In this document: positions 8,790-16,360 of the stretch, one piece after another
Position numbering within the stretch: the stretch's first letter is position 1
How the letters are laid out: every line of letters begins with the position of its first letter
Origin: Halomonas halophila
GTDB lineage: Bacteria; Pseudomonadota; Gammaproteobacteria; Pseudomonadales; Halomonadaceae
Direction of reading: 5' to 3'
Assembly: GCA_002433675.1 (NCBI GenBank)
Contig: DJIP01000167.1
Location: 8,402 to 34,748, forward strand
Length of the DNA: 26,347 nt
Made by a program: the position numbers and the translations under genes
The notes under the pieces: model-generated
Told to the model about the DNA's origin: nothing
Databases searched by the model: none
The model's input: the letters and a program-made list of their open reading frames with translations, nothing else

Positions 8790-9973
8790 AGGCTTGGCTC
8801 CCTGTTCCTGCTTGTGTCCCTGGCACCGAGACCTGCGTCGCGGGCCTCGGTGATCTGCCCTGGCCAGTCGTGGCGCCAGCCATCGATCAGTTCACGCTGG
8901 TGGGGCTGCAGTGCCTGATACCCCCAGGCGGCGATCTCGTCGTTCTGGGGGTCATCCACGCAGATGTCGCTGTCGGCCAATGCCTGAATCACGGCGTGGC
9001 CGCACAGGGGAACATAGCCTTCGGAATAGCCGCCTTCGTGGATGACCACCAGCCGACCTTCACAACAACGTTGCGCGAGCGCCTTGACCGACTCGGCCAT
9101 GCGCCCGAAGGCGCGACTATTGAGCAGCATCTTGCCCAGCGGGTCCTTGGCGCAGGCATCATAGCCACAGGCCACCACGATCAGATCCGGTGCGAAGGCC
9201 TCGATGGCCGGCAGCACCAGGCGTTCAAACGCGTAGTCGTAGGCACCAAGCCCCGAGCCCGGCGGCAACGGCAGGTTAAGGCAGGACCCCAACGCGCCTT
9301 CACCGCCCTGCTCGTCGAAGTCGCCGGTGTCGAGCGGATAGTTGCCGGCCTGGTGCAGCGATACCGTCAGCACCTCAGGGTCGTCCCAGAAGGCGCTCTG
9401 CTGGCCGTTGCCGTGGTGCACGTCCCAGTCGAGGATCGCCACTCGCCGCACCAGCCCCAGCGCCCTGGCCCGCATCACCGCCACCGGAATATTGCCAAGC
9501 AGGCAGAACCCGCGACCGCGATCGGCCTCGGCATGGTGTCCCGGTGGACGACATAGCGCATAGGCGCTGTGTTGGGTGCCACGGGCCACCGCCTCCACCG
9601 CTGCGATGGCAAGCCCGGCGGACTGCCGGGCGCTGGCAAGACTGCCCGGGCGATAGGGCGCGGCCTCGCCGGCGTCGCCGCCCAGGGCCGCATCCCCCGC
9701 CTCCAGCGCATCAAGGTAGTCGTTGGTATGGAAGCGCTCCAGGTCCTCGCGACCAGCCGCCGGCGGCTTCACCACCTCGAGTTCGTCGATCAACCCACTG
9801 ACCTCCAGCAGGTTCTTGAGACGGCGCTTGCTCTCCGGGCTCTCCGAGGCCGGCTGGGGCTGCAGCCAGGGCCCGGGTGCCGAGAACACACCGATCGCCC
9901 CCTGGTCGTGCCAGAAGCAGCGTTCGTGCCAGTAAAAACCGGTCGCGCGCCCGTGGCTCATGGGTTTGCTCAT
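8786..9973 (-). CDS. Histone-deacetylase-family zinc amidohydrolase (395 aa)
   Basis: Arginase/deacetylase-fold enzyme that removes acetyl or other acyl groups from amines. In bacteria such proteins act on acetylpolyamines or other small N-acyl compounds, since there are no histones. Catalytic His146-His147 are in RPPGHHAEAD; zinc ligands Asp184 and His186 are in LDWDVHHGNG and Asp272 is in CGYDACAKDP; the transition-state Tyr316 is in HEGGYSEGY. All key residues are intact. The start at 9973 has GAGG at about seven bases and lies eight bases after the ridA stop; the frame is open to 10138, but that part is the ridA gene in another frame. It resembles class II-like bacterial deacetylases more than the second copy at 10427-11467, so the pair probably differ in substrate. 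Confidence 0.92.
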   Translation of the reverse strand: MSKPMSHGRATGFYWHERCFWHDQGAIGVFSAPGPWLQPQPASESPESKRRLKNLLEVSGLIDELEVVKPPAAGREDLERFHTNDYLDALEAGDAALGGDAGEAAPYRPGSLASARQSAGLAIAAVEAVARGTQHSAYALCRPPGHHAEADRGRGFCLLGNIPVAVMRARALGLVRRVAILDWDVHHGNGQQSAFWDDPEVLTVSLHQAGNYPLDTGDFDEQGGEGALGSCLNLPLPPGSGLGAYDYAFERLVLPAIEAFAPDLIVVACGYDACAKDPLGKMLLNSRAFGRMAESVKALAQRCCEGRLVVIHEGGYSEGYVPLCGHAVIQALADSDICVDDPQNDEIAAWGYQALQPHQRELIDGWRHDWPGQITEARDAGLGARDTSRNREPSL

Positions 9974-9981
9974 GGGCGACC

Positions 9982-10335
9982 TCACTGGGGCAAGGCGGCC
10001 ACCACCATGATCTCGACCTTCCACTCCGGCCGGGCCAGGCGCGCTTCCACCGCGGCACGCACCGGCGGACGGCCGGGACTGACCCAGGCGTCCCAGGCAG
10101 CATTCATCTCGTCGAACTCGGCCATGTCGGTGACCCATACCTGGGCAGAGATCAGTCGATCCTTGGAGGTCCCGGCCTTGGCCAGCAGTTCGTCGATTCG
10201 TGCCAGCACCTGCTCGGTCTGGCCGCGCATGCCTTGGCTGGCGTCCGCCGGCACCTGGCCGGAGAGGTAGACGGTGCCATTGTGCACGGCGATCTGGCTC
10301 ATGCGGTCGTTGCTGTCGTGAAGGGTCGGGCTCAT
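9982..10335 (-). CDS. RidA-family (YjgF/YER057c) enamine/imine deaminase
   Basis: Small cytoplasmic trimeric protein (117 residues) of the RidA family, which hydrolyses reactive enamines/imines such as 2-aminoacrylate made by PLP enzymes. The conserved Arg that grips the substrate carboxylate is Arg93 in RPPVRAAVEARL. Family features GTVYLSGQVPAD (20-31), QTEQVLARIDELL (39-51) and SAQVWVTDMAEFDEMNAAW (63-81) are clear. At the position of the Glu that activates water in E. coli RidA there is Met (VEIM), so the activity may differ. The ATG at 10335 has AAGGA at eight bases; an in-frame ATG at 10419 would add a poor 28-residue leader. It sits between two deacetylase genes, eight bases before the second, which points to a pathway-specific role. 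Confidence 0.93.
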   Translation of the reverse strand: MSPTLHDSNDRMSQIAVHNGTVYLSGQVPADASQGMRGQTEQVLARIDELLAKAGTSKDRLISAQVWVTDMAEFDEMNAAWDAWVSPGRPPVRAAVEARLARPEWKVEIMVVAALPQ

Positions 10336-10353
10336 GGTGTTTTCCTTATGGGA

Positions 10354-10372
10354 GATCATCCGCGGGATGATC
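10354..10372. other. Intercistronic hairpin upstream of ridA
   Basis: GATCATCC and GGATGATC form a perfect eight-base-pair stem around a three-base GCG loop, seven bases upstream of the ridA AAGGA ribosome-binding site, inside the 91-base gap after the APAH-like gene. It has no T-run. It could stabilise the mRNA, partly stop transcription or tune ridA translation. Confidence 0.5.
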
Positions 10373-10426
10373 GTTGGGGTAAGTAGTGTGCTGTCTTGCA
10401 CTGTGTTGGGCTGTATCAAACGATGG

Positions 10427-11467
10427 TCAGGCGTCGGTGAAGCCGCGCAGGAAGGCGGCCAGGTTGTGGCTCAAGGCCGCGGTCGGATAGCCGCCCTCCT
10501 GCACCAGCACGGTGGGCAGTCCCAGCTCACCGATCTGGCGTCCGATGGCGACGAAGTCCGGGGTCTCGAGCGCCAGCCCCGCCAGCGGGTCGTCCTTGTG
10601 GGCATCGAGCCCCAGCGCCACCACCAGCGCGTCGGGGCTGAAGCTCGCCATGGCGTCGAGCAACTCATCGAGACCGGCCTGAAAGGCCTCGATACCGCTG
10701 CCCAGTGCCAGCGGCACATTGAGGTTGGCGCCGAGTCCGGGACCGATGCCGGTCTCGCCGGCGCCGCCCCAGTAGTAGGGGTAGAAGTCGCTGGGATCGA
10801 CGTGCAGCGATCCTGTCCAGACGTCGCCACGGTCGTAGAAGATGTCCTGGGTGCCGTTACCGTGGTGGAGGTCGATATCGAGAATCGCCACCTGGGACAC
10901 GTGCTCGCGCAGCACCGTGGCCGCCAGGGCGGCGTTATTCAGAAAGCAGAACCCCCCGGCACGATCAGGGCCAGCATGGTGCCCCGGCGGACGACACAGG
11001 GCGTAGGCGGTGCCACCGCCGGCGACGATGCTTTCGGCGGCGGCCTGGGCGGTAGCAGCACTGGCCAGGATGCCCTGGAAACTGGTCTCGGTCATCGGAC
11101 AGGCCATGTCGTGCATATGCCAGCCCACCTGCCCCACCGGATGGCGCGGGTAGTGCTTGCCGCCGCCGCAGGGATGGACATTCGGCGCCACGAATTCGGT
11201 GGCGTCCGGCAACGCCTGCCAGCGGGCGTGGATGGTCTCGAGAAAGTCCAGGTAGCGCTCGCTGTGGATCTCCTTGAGACGCTCCCTGAGCGTGGGACTG
11301 TCGACCTCAGCCGGCGCGGTCAGGGCCAGGCCGACCTCGGCCAGGCCTTCACTCAGAAGCTCCGCCCGGCGGGGCCCTTCGGGTGAATCGGTAAGGGCTC
11401 CACGCTTCAGGAACTGCGGCGGCGCGTGACGTTCCTGGTCAGGATGGTAGAAAAGTTTCATCTGCAT
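10427..11467 (-). CDS. Acetylpolyamine amidohydrolase-like deacetylase (346 aa)
   Basis: Second histone-deacetylase-superfamily enzyme of the operon. Catalytic His163-His164 are in CRPPGHHAGPD, zinc ligands Asp199 and His201 in LDIDLHHGNGTQ and Asp288 in LGLDAHKDDP, and the catalytic Tyr327 in VQEGGYPT. Its length (~340) and an insertion at about 86-130, ending MHDMACPMTETSFQG, resemble bacterial acetylpolyamine amidohydrolases, where this loop builds the dimer and narrows the active site to thin, flexible substrates. The expected reaction is hydrolysis of an N-acetylated polyamine or similar N-acyl amine. The first ATG (11467) has GGAG at only four bases and a second ATG (11461) at ten, so the start is uncertain by two codons. 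It follows dctM after 35 bases. Confidence 0.92.
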   Translation of the reverse strand: MQMKLFYHPDQERHAPPQFLKRGALTDSPEGPRRAELLSEGLAEVGLALTAPAEVDSPTLRERLKEIHSERYLDFLETIHARWQALPDATEFVAPNVHPCGGGKHYPRHPVGQVGWHMHDMACPMTETSFQGILASAATAQAAAESIVAGGGTAYALCRPPGHHAGPDRAGGFCFLNNAALAATVLREHVSQVAILDIDLHHGNGTQDIFYDRGDVWTGSLHVDPSDFYPYYWGGAGETGIGPGLGANLNVPLALGSGIEAFQAGLDELLDAMASFSPDALVVALGLDAHKDDPLAGLALETPDFVAIGRQIGELGLPTVLVQEGGYPTAALSHNLAAFLRGFTDA

Positions 11468-11502
11468 CTGTCTCCGGTGATGACGCTCCTTCGCTGCTCA
11501 CG

Positions 11503-12780
11503 TCAGTCGAGCAGCGAGGGGATCCATGTCGATAGTGCCGGAAAACCCGCCAGCAACACCACCACCAGAATAAAGGCGGTGTAGAACGGCAGCGACGCCA
11601 AGATCGCCTTTTCGTAGGGGACCTGGGCGATTCTCGCCGCCGTCATCAGCGTCATGCCCACCGGTGGCGTGACGTTGGCGATGTTGAGGGTGACGATCAT
11701 GACGATGGCAAAGTGCAGCGGATCGAAGCCCAGGCTGACCATCGCCGGCACCACCACAGGGCCGATGACCACTAGCGCCGGCAGCACATCCATGACCGTG
11801 CCGATGACGATCAGCAGCAGGCACACCAGCAGAATCTGCACGAAGGCGACATCGCTCAAGGAGGTGATCAGGCTCGCCGCCTCGCGGGCGACGCCAGAGC
11901 GGGTGACAAACCAGCCGAGCACCGCAGAGGTCGCCAGCAGAAAGAACACGACGCCGGAAAACTTGACCGTGGTCACGAGCGCCTGGGCCACCTTGGCCAG
12001 GGTCAGATTGCGATAGAACAGCATGCCGATCAGGATCGCGTAGACCGCAGCAAAGCCCGACGCCTCGGTGATGGTGGTCATGCCAGAGAGTATCCCGCCG
12101 AGGATGATCAGCGGCACCAGCATGGCCGGCAGCGCCGAGACGAATGCCAGCAGTGCCATCTTCAGCGGCGTCGGCGCCTGCTTGGGGTAGCCCCGCCGCC
12201 AGGCCAGCACGATGCTGGTGGCCAGCAGCGCCACCGTCATCAAGATGCCCGGAACGATGCCACCGGCAAACAGGTCGATGACCGATACGTCCCGCAGCAG
12301 GGTGGCGTACACCACCATGACCACGCTTGGGGGAATGATCGGCCCGATGATCGAGGAACAAGCAGTGATCGCCGCCGCATATTCAGCGTCGTAGCCCTGC
12401 TTTTTCATCTCCGGAATCATGATCTTGCCGATCGCCACGGTATCGGTGATGGCGGCCCCTGTCAGCCCGGCGAAGAACAGCGACACCGTCACGTTGACGT
12501 GTGATAGCGCCCCCCTCACCCGGCCGAACAGCGCATTGTTGAAGGCGATCAGCTTCTGGGTCAGCCCGCCCTGGTTCATCAGCTCGGCGGTAAAGATGAA
12601 GTACGGCACGGCGATCAGCATATAACCGGAGACACCGGAGAACATGCGATCGGCGATGATCCCCACCAGGCGCTCGCCGCCCAGCTCATAGACCCCGGCC
12701 ACACCCGAGATCGCCATAACCACGGCGACCGGGGCACCGATCGCCAACACCAGGACAAAGGCCAGAATCGCGGCGGTCAT
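11503..12780 (-). CDS. dctM: TRAP transporter large permease subunit (DctM family)
   Basis: The 425-residue inner-membrane channel subunit of a tripartite ATP-independent periplasmic transporter, driven by the Na+ or H+ gradient. It has about 11-12 hydrophobic segments and the family motifs TGAAITDTVAIGKIMIPEM (107-125), SSIIGPIIPPSVVMVVYA (142-159) and LNIANVTPPVGMTL in the second half, which form the ion/substrate elevator. Its ATG overlaps the dctQ stop (ATGA), the usual arrangement for coupled Q and M subunits. Substrate specificity comes from the binding protein DctP in the same operon. Length and motifs are complete. Confidence 0.95.
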   Translation of the reverse strand: MTAAILAFVLVLAIGAPVAVVMAISGVAGVYELGGERLVGIIADRMFSGVSGYMLIAVPYFIFTAELMNQGGLTQKLIAFNNALFGRVRGALSHVNVTVSLFFAGLTGAAITDTVAIGKIMIPEMKKQGYDAEYAAAITACSSIIGPIIPPSVVMVVYATLLRDVSVIDLFAGGIVPGILMTVALLATSIVLAWRRGYPKQAPTPLKMALLAFVSALPAMLVPLIILGGILSGMTTITEASGFAAVYAILIGMLFYRNLTLAKVAQALVTTVKFSGVVFFLLATSAVLGWFVTRSGVAREAASLITSLSDVAFVQILLVCLLLIVIGTVMDVLPALVVIGPVVVPAMVSLGFDPLHFAIVMIVTLNIANVTPPVGMTLMTAARIAQVPYEKAILASLPFYTAFILVVVLLAGFPALSTWIPSLLD

Positions 12781-13421
12781 GGGCGTGGCTCCCGGGCGAC
12801 GGCGTCGCCTTGTGGTGAAGAGGAATCAGAGGATTCGACGCGGCTGTCGGCCGTCCGCTTGGCGTTGCTGCCGGCGCCATTGTCATTGGAATGGATCGCC
12901 TGCTCGATCACCGCGTCGCTGTCGATGAAGTGCTCGAGCAGTGCAAAGCCGTGCACCAGATGCAGCGCGATGATGGCGCCGGTCAACGGCACCGCGAAGG
13001 TCGTCCACTTGTAGGAAATCTGAATACTGTCAGACACCATGTAGCTCTGGCGGGCGTTGGAGAAGAAGTCCCAGCCGTAGACCATCATCAACACCGCCAG
13101 CGCACCGATGACGGCCAGGGTGGCACCGGCGGCCAGTACCACCAGCGGGCGCGGCAGCAGCTTGACCAGCAGCGTCATGGCCACGTGCTCGCCAGAATGC
13201 AGCGCGATGGTCGAGGAGATCAGCCCGATCCACGGCAGGAACAGGCGGGCCAGGGAATAGGTCCAGCTGAGCGCCCCGCCGGTAAACAGGGTGTACAGAA
13301 AGCCGGTGAACGAAATACCCAGCATGGCCAGGACGCAACCGACGCAGAACACGATGGCGAGGCGATTGACGCCGTCGCTCAGGCGCTGGAGGAAGGCCTG
13401 AAGAGATCGCAGTGATGACAT
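12777..13421 (-). CDS. dctQ: TRAP transporter small permease subunit (DctQ family)
   Basis: A 214-residue protein with four membrane segments (about 20-42, 50-68, 88-112, 135-158) in the DctQ layout, including the LARLFLPWIGLISSTIALHSGEH-like stretch (about 58-80) typical of this family. It wraps around DctM in the membrane and helps dock the binding protein. A hydrophilic tail of about 50 residues (from IHSNDNG to the end) is rich in Ser, Asp and Arg and is longer than usual. The ATG at 13421 fits the membrane topology; the frame is open to 13538, but that portion overlaps dctP. The sequence just before the ATG reads CCTCCTGTC, which is not a ribosome-binding site. The stop overlaps the dctM start. 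Confidence 0.92.
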   Translation of the reverse strand: MSSLRSLQAFLQRLSDGVNRLAIVFCVGCVLAMLGISFTGFLYTLFTGGALSWTYSLARLFLPWIGLISSTIALHSGEHVAMTLLVKLLPRPLVVLAAGATLAVIGALAVLMMVYGWDFFSNARQSYMVSDSIQISYKWTTFAVPLTGAIIALHLVHGFALLEHFIDSDAVIEQAIHSNDNGAGSNAKRTADSRVESSDSSSPQGDAVAREPRP

Positions 13422-13485
13422 GACAGGAGGACTCGGGCAAGGCGGTGGGCACTGGCGGGGCGGCCTGGCCGCCCCGCCGCGACAA

Positions 13486-14673
13486 TCACTGGCCGTAGCG
13501 GCTGTAGGCCTCTTGCGGCAGCGACTGGCGCAGGCCATCGACCTCGGCCAGCAGATCCTCGATCAAGGCGGCGTCGAGCCCGAAGTCGTCGACGATCCAG
13601 CTCTTCCAGGCTGGGCGCGCCACCTCGGCCATGCGCTGGCGCTCTTCGGCCGGCATCAGGTAGCACTCCTCGAAGATCTCACAGGACGTCTGCCAGCTGG
13701 CGGTGGCCAGCATGCCGGAAGCGCCATGGCTCAGGCTGACCGCCTCCCGAGCGGCGTTGGTGATGACCCGCTGGTGCTCCTCGGGCAGCTCCTGAAACCA
13801 GCTCTCGCTGACCATCCAGCTGGCGCTGTTGTACACGTGCCCGGTCAGGGTGGTGTAGTCGGTCACCTCATCCAGGCCGAAGGTGGTGTTGATGACCGGC
13901 GCGTTGAACTGACCGTCGGCGAGACCGGTCTCCAGCGCGGTGATCAGCTCGCCCCACGGCAGCGGTGTGGCAGAGGCACCCAGCGCCTCCATGGTGGCGA
14001 CGTGGGCCGGGTTTTCCTCGGTGCGAATGTTGAGCCCCTCGAGATCGTCCACGGTCTTGATCAGCCGCTCGTTGTTGGTGAAGGCGACAAAGCCGCCACC
14101 ATCATCGAAGGTCCCCAGATAGCGCATGTCCGCCTGTTCGACGGCGCCCTGCATGAAGTCGGCGAACCATTCGCCATCGAAGAAGGCCCAGGCTTGGCGC
14201 CAGTCATCGAACAGGAAGGGAGCCGTCACCGCCTGATACTCGGGATAGAACGACGACATCGCGCCGGAAGTCAGAATGGCGGACTGCAGCGCCCTGCCAC
14301 CGGCCTGGACCTGGGAGCCGGTCTCGACCTCGGAGCCCATCTGCCCACCGCCGAAGATGCTGACGGTGACGTCGCCGTCGGTGCGGCTTTCCACCAGCTC
14401 CTTGAAGTGGACCAGGGCAGGATAGATGGCGTTATTGGTCAGGTTCTCGGGGATCAGGGTGGCGATGGCCATCTCGTAGGACTGTGCCTGCGCCTGGGAC
14501 GCCATCAGTGCCAGCGGCAACGCCGCCAGCGCCAGCATCGGCACTCGTCGCCGCTGTCTGGACTGTTGGCCACGGCCACGCTGGGCGCCGGCCTTGTAGT
14601 TGTCGTGCGAGCGGTAGTCCGCCGAAATGCGATCGTCAGTATGGGCAGAGGCAGGAAGGGAGGTCGAAGACAT
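13486..14673 (-). CDS. dctP: TRAP transporter substrate-binding protein (DctP family)
   Basis: A 395-residue periplasmic binding protein that captures the substrate and delivers it to DctQM. The carboxylate-binding arginine of the family is Arg217 in LEGLNIRTEENP, and the PLPWGELITALETGLADGQ segment (237-255) is the family hinge motif; an organic-acid-type or amino-acid-like substrate is therefore expected. The signal peptide is unusual: about 45 mostly polar residues, then RRRVPM, a hydrophobic core, and a likely cut after SQAQA (near 64). GGAG six bases before the ATG at 14673 supports this long start. A start at the internal Met46 would lack the basic residues. Two mature cysteines (331, 337) could form a disulfide. 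It is the first gene of the seven-gene operon. Confidence 0.95.
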   Translation of the reverse strand: MSSTSLPASAHTDDRISADYRSHDNYKAGAQRGRGQQSRQRRRVPMLALAALPLALMASQAQAQSYEMAIATLIPENLTNNAIYPALVHFKELVESRTDGDVTVSIFGGGQMGSEVETGSQVQAGGRALQSAILTSGAMSSFYPEYQAVTAPFLFDDWRQAWAFFDGEWFADFMQGAVEQADMRYLGTFDDGGGFVAFTNNERLIKTVDDLEGLNIRTEENPAHVATMEALGASATPLPWGELITALETGLADGQFNAPVINTTFGLDEVTDYTTLTGHVYNSASWMVSESWFQELPEEHQRVITNAAREAVSLSHGASGMLATASWQTSCEIFEECYLMPAEERQRMAEVARPAWKSWIVDDFGLDAALIEDLLAEVDGLRQSLPQEAYSRYGQ

Positions 14674-14773
14674 CGGTAACTCCGGTTGTTGTCATGATTG
14701 TTGTCATTGTTGATGGCGCCAAATCGAGGCCGGCGCCGGGAGACTCCTTATTCAGGCTAAGCGTGAAACCCAT

Positions 14774-14813
14774 CGTCAACTTGCCCGAGGCTACGAAAAC
14801 CTTGCCCGGGACT
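14774..14813 (-). promoter_or_regulatory. Candidate AraC-type operator abutting a -35 element of the TRAP operon
   Basis: Two copies of a roughly 15-base motif with core CTTGCCCG lie at 14778-14792 and 14799-14813, exactly 21 bases apart, matching at 12 of 15 positions. Direct repeats with a 21-base step, two helical turns, are the classic spacing for AraC-family proteins. On the operon strand the second copy runs straight into TTGACG (14774-14779), a good -35 hexamer, about 100 bases before the dctP start. The matching -10 is poor (CTGAAT at 18 bases), as expected at an activator-dependent promoter. Confidence 0.5.
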
Positions 14814-14958
14814 CAGACAAACCTGGTCATCAGACGCAACGTCGACACGACAGTCGGGAGCTCGACAGGTGCAAGGCCGGGGCCAAAGTGGCCAGAGCGA
14901 CCAGCGGATCGGTATGAGAGGAGGAAGGAAACAAGCGGCGGAGCGCGAGAGCCGAGAG

Positions 14959-14992
14959 AGGCTGAATCGCTGTCCAGGCTGAATCGCTGTCC
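14959..14992. repeat. Perfect 17-base tandem direct repeat
   Basis: AGGCTGAATCGCTGTCC occurs twice with no spacer (14959-14975 and 14976-14992), between the AraC-family gene and the TRAP operon and about 290 bases upstream of dctP. It may be an upstream regulator site or a recent local duplication. Confidence 0.85.
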
Positions 14993-15132
14993 GGGCATTG
15001 TTTGAAAAGTCGGTGAGCGATGGTTAGACAAGGCAAAAATCGGTGAGAGAGCGCAGTTTACGAGGTGTAAATGAGCATCTTGATCCAATTTTTAACGCCG
15101 TATTACCGAGCGCAGGCACTTTTCATCAAAGC

Positions 15133-15978
15133 CTATGGATCTGCGCGCTCCCGGGAGGGCGCCACCCCATGGACCCTGCGATAGGCACGGGAAAAACTGC
15201 CCTGGTCACGAAAACCGACCAGCGCACCAATCTGTCCCAGCGGCAACTCGCTGTGACGGATCAGCGCCCGGGCGTGACTCAACCGGCGCCGGCGAACATA
15301 GGCCTGCGGCGTCATCCCGGTGGCCTGGCGAAAGCTGGCGTGAAAGTGACCGGGGCTGAGCGCGCACAAGGACGCCAGGTCATCCACGCGAATGTCGCTG
15401 GCCAGGTGGCTATCGATCCAGTCGTCCAGCAGACGAAGATCGAGCCGACCACTGACGCCGGTCGAACGCGCTGGGGCGCACGCCCCGTTGGAAGCCTCCA
15501 GATGGAGATAGAGCGCACGCAACAAGAGCGCTGCGATATCGTTGCCCAGGGTGGGAAATTGATCCAGTTGCCGCATCAGGCTGTCGGCAAGTCGTTGCAG
15601 ATCGGGGGGCACCGTGAAGAAACGTGGTCGCTCGAACAGGCGGGCCACGTCGACGTCCGGCAGGCCGAAAACCAGTGGCACATCGAGCACAAAGGTACGA
15701 TTGTTGCCGTCTCCCAGGTAGTCGTGATGGCAGTTGCCTGGAATCAGGCAACCACGCTCGGCGGTGACCCGCTGCTCACGCCCCTCAAGGGAGAGTTCGG
15801 TACTGCCGCAGGTCGGCAGAATCAACTGGTGGTAGCCGTGCACGTGGGAGACGTGCTCGTTGGCCAGGGTCTTGGTCCTGAGATCGATCCGGCTCACGAT
15901 CGCCTCGCCTGAAGAAGATACCTCTACCTTGACGCTCACCGAGCAGCCTGACAAGCCGGGGCGAAGGCCCAGCTTCAC
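15133..15978 (-). CDS. AraC-family transcriptional regulator
   Basis: A 281-residue DNA-binding regulator. The N-terminal cupin-like half contains HVHGYHQLILPTCGSTEL (45-62) and an IPGNCHHDYLGD segment (about 79-90), typical of a small-molecule sensor. The C-terminal half carries the two helix-turn-helix units: VDDLASLCALSPGHFHASFRQ and the LPLGQIGALVGFRDQGSFSRAYRRVHGVAP signature region. The start codon is GTG at 15978 with GAGG four bases upstream; no ATG exists until well inside the cupin domain. It lies upstream of and on the same strand as the TRAP/deacetylase operon, with candidate direct-repeat operators between, so it probably senses the imported compound or a breakdown product and activates the operon. 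The effector is unknown. Confidence 0.92.
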   Translation of the reverse strand: MKLGLRPGLSGCSVSVKVEVSSSGEAIVSRIDLRTKTLANEHVSHVHGYHQLILPTCGSTELSLEGREQRVTAERGCLIPGNCHHDYLGDGNNRTFVLDVPLVFGLPDVDVARLFERPRFFTVPPDLQRLADSLMRQLDQFPTLGNDIAALLLRALYLHLEASNGACAPARSTGVSGRLDLRLLDDWIDSHLASDIRVDDLASLCALSPGHFHASFRQATGMTPQAYVRRRRLSHARALIRHSELPLGQIGALVGFRDQGSFSRAYRRVHGVAPSRERADP

Positions 15979-16050
15979 GGGCCCTCAACGCTTATTGTAT
16001 GAACCCCCTTGTGTCGGTGTCGTGGAGGCCTCTGGGGAAACGGCGCCCCC

Positions 16051-16233
16051 TTAACAGCGCCCCTTCTTGGCCTGCCCCGGCGGGCAGAAGTCGCCATCAT
16101 GATGATCCCGATGGTCTCGGTGATCGTCATCGATAATGATCAGCGGCTCCGGCGAGACCCGTGCGGGGTCATAGCTGCAGCCCACCATCAACAGGGCCAT
16201 CACGAGGAAAATCATCCATCCTGCGGTTCGCAT
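16051..16233 (-). CDS. Small His/Asp-rich lipoprotein, unknown function
   Basis: A 60-residue predicted lipoprotein. A short basic start (MRTAGW) and hydrophobic core lead to the lipobox LMVGC, so the mature protein would be lipid-anchored and only about 42 residues long. The mature part carries a run DDDHRDHRDHHDGD, likely able to bind divalent metal, and ends CPPGQAKKGRC, a motif I associate with small envelope proteins of unknown role. I chose the ATG at 16233 because AAGGAG lies eight bases upstream; a GTG two codons earlier is too close to that site. No operon partner is evident; the exoprotein gene terminator is on the far side. A role in metal handling or envelope stress is a guess. 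Confidence 0.75.
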   Translation of the reverse strand: MRTAGWMIFLVMALLMVGCSYDPARVSPEPLIIIDDDHRDHRDHHDGDFCPPGQAKKGRC

Positions 16234-16360
16234 ATGCACAACTCCTTCAATTTAGACTGACGTCAGGCTAACGCAAACGTCGCCTTTTCGCCGCTGTCGA
16301 CATCTTGCAACACCCACTGTCTGCGAGCGGCAACAATCATCATCTGGATCTGACGCCTAG

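Larger units (their letters stand above)
14674..15132. other. Regulatory gap between the AraC-family gene and the TRAP operon
   Basis: These 459 bases hold no credible gene. Near dctP they contain a direct-repeat pair abutting a -35-like hexamer (14774-14813), and farther away a perfect 17-base tandem repeat (14959-14992). There is no obvious terminator for the AraC-family gene, whose transcript could run into this region. Confidence 0.6.

Noticed and set aside
7647..8918. Long open frame of 423 codons on the plus strand
   Set aside because: It lies antisense to the aminotransferase, which has full family motifs. The translation is low-complexity and unlike any family; long antisense frames are common in high-GC genes.
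10334..11386. Open frame of 350 codons on the plus strand
   Set aside because: It is antisense to the APAH-like deacetylase, whose catalytic residues are all present.
13420..14679. Open frame of 419 codons on the plus strand
   Set aside because: It is antisense to dctP and dctQ, both of which are clear family members with fitting starts.
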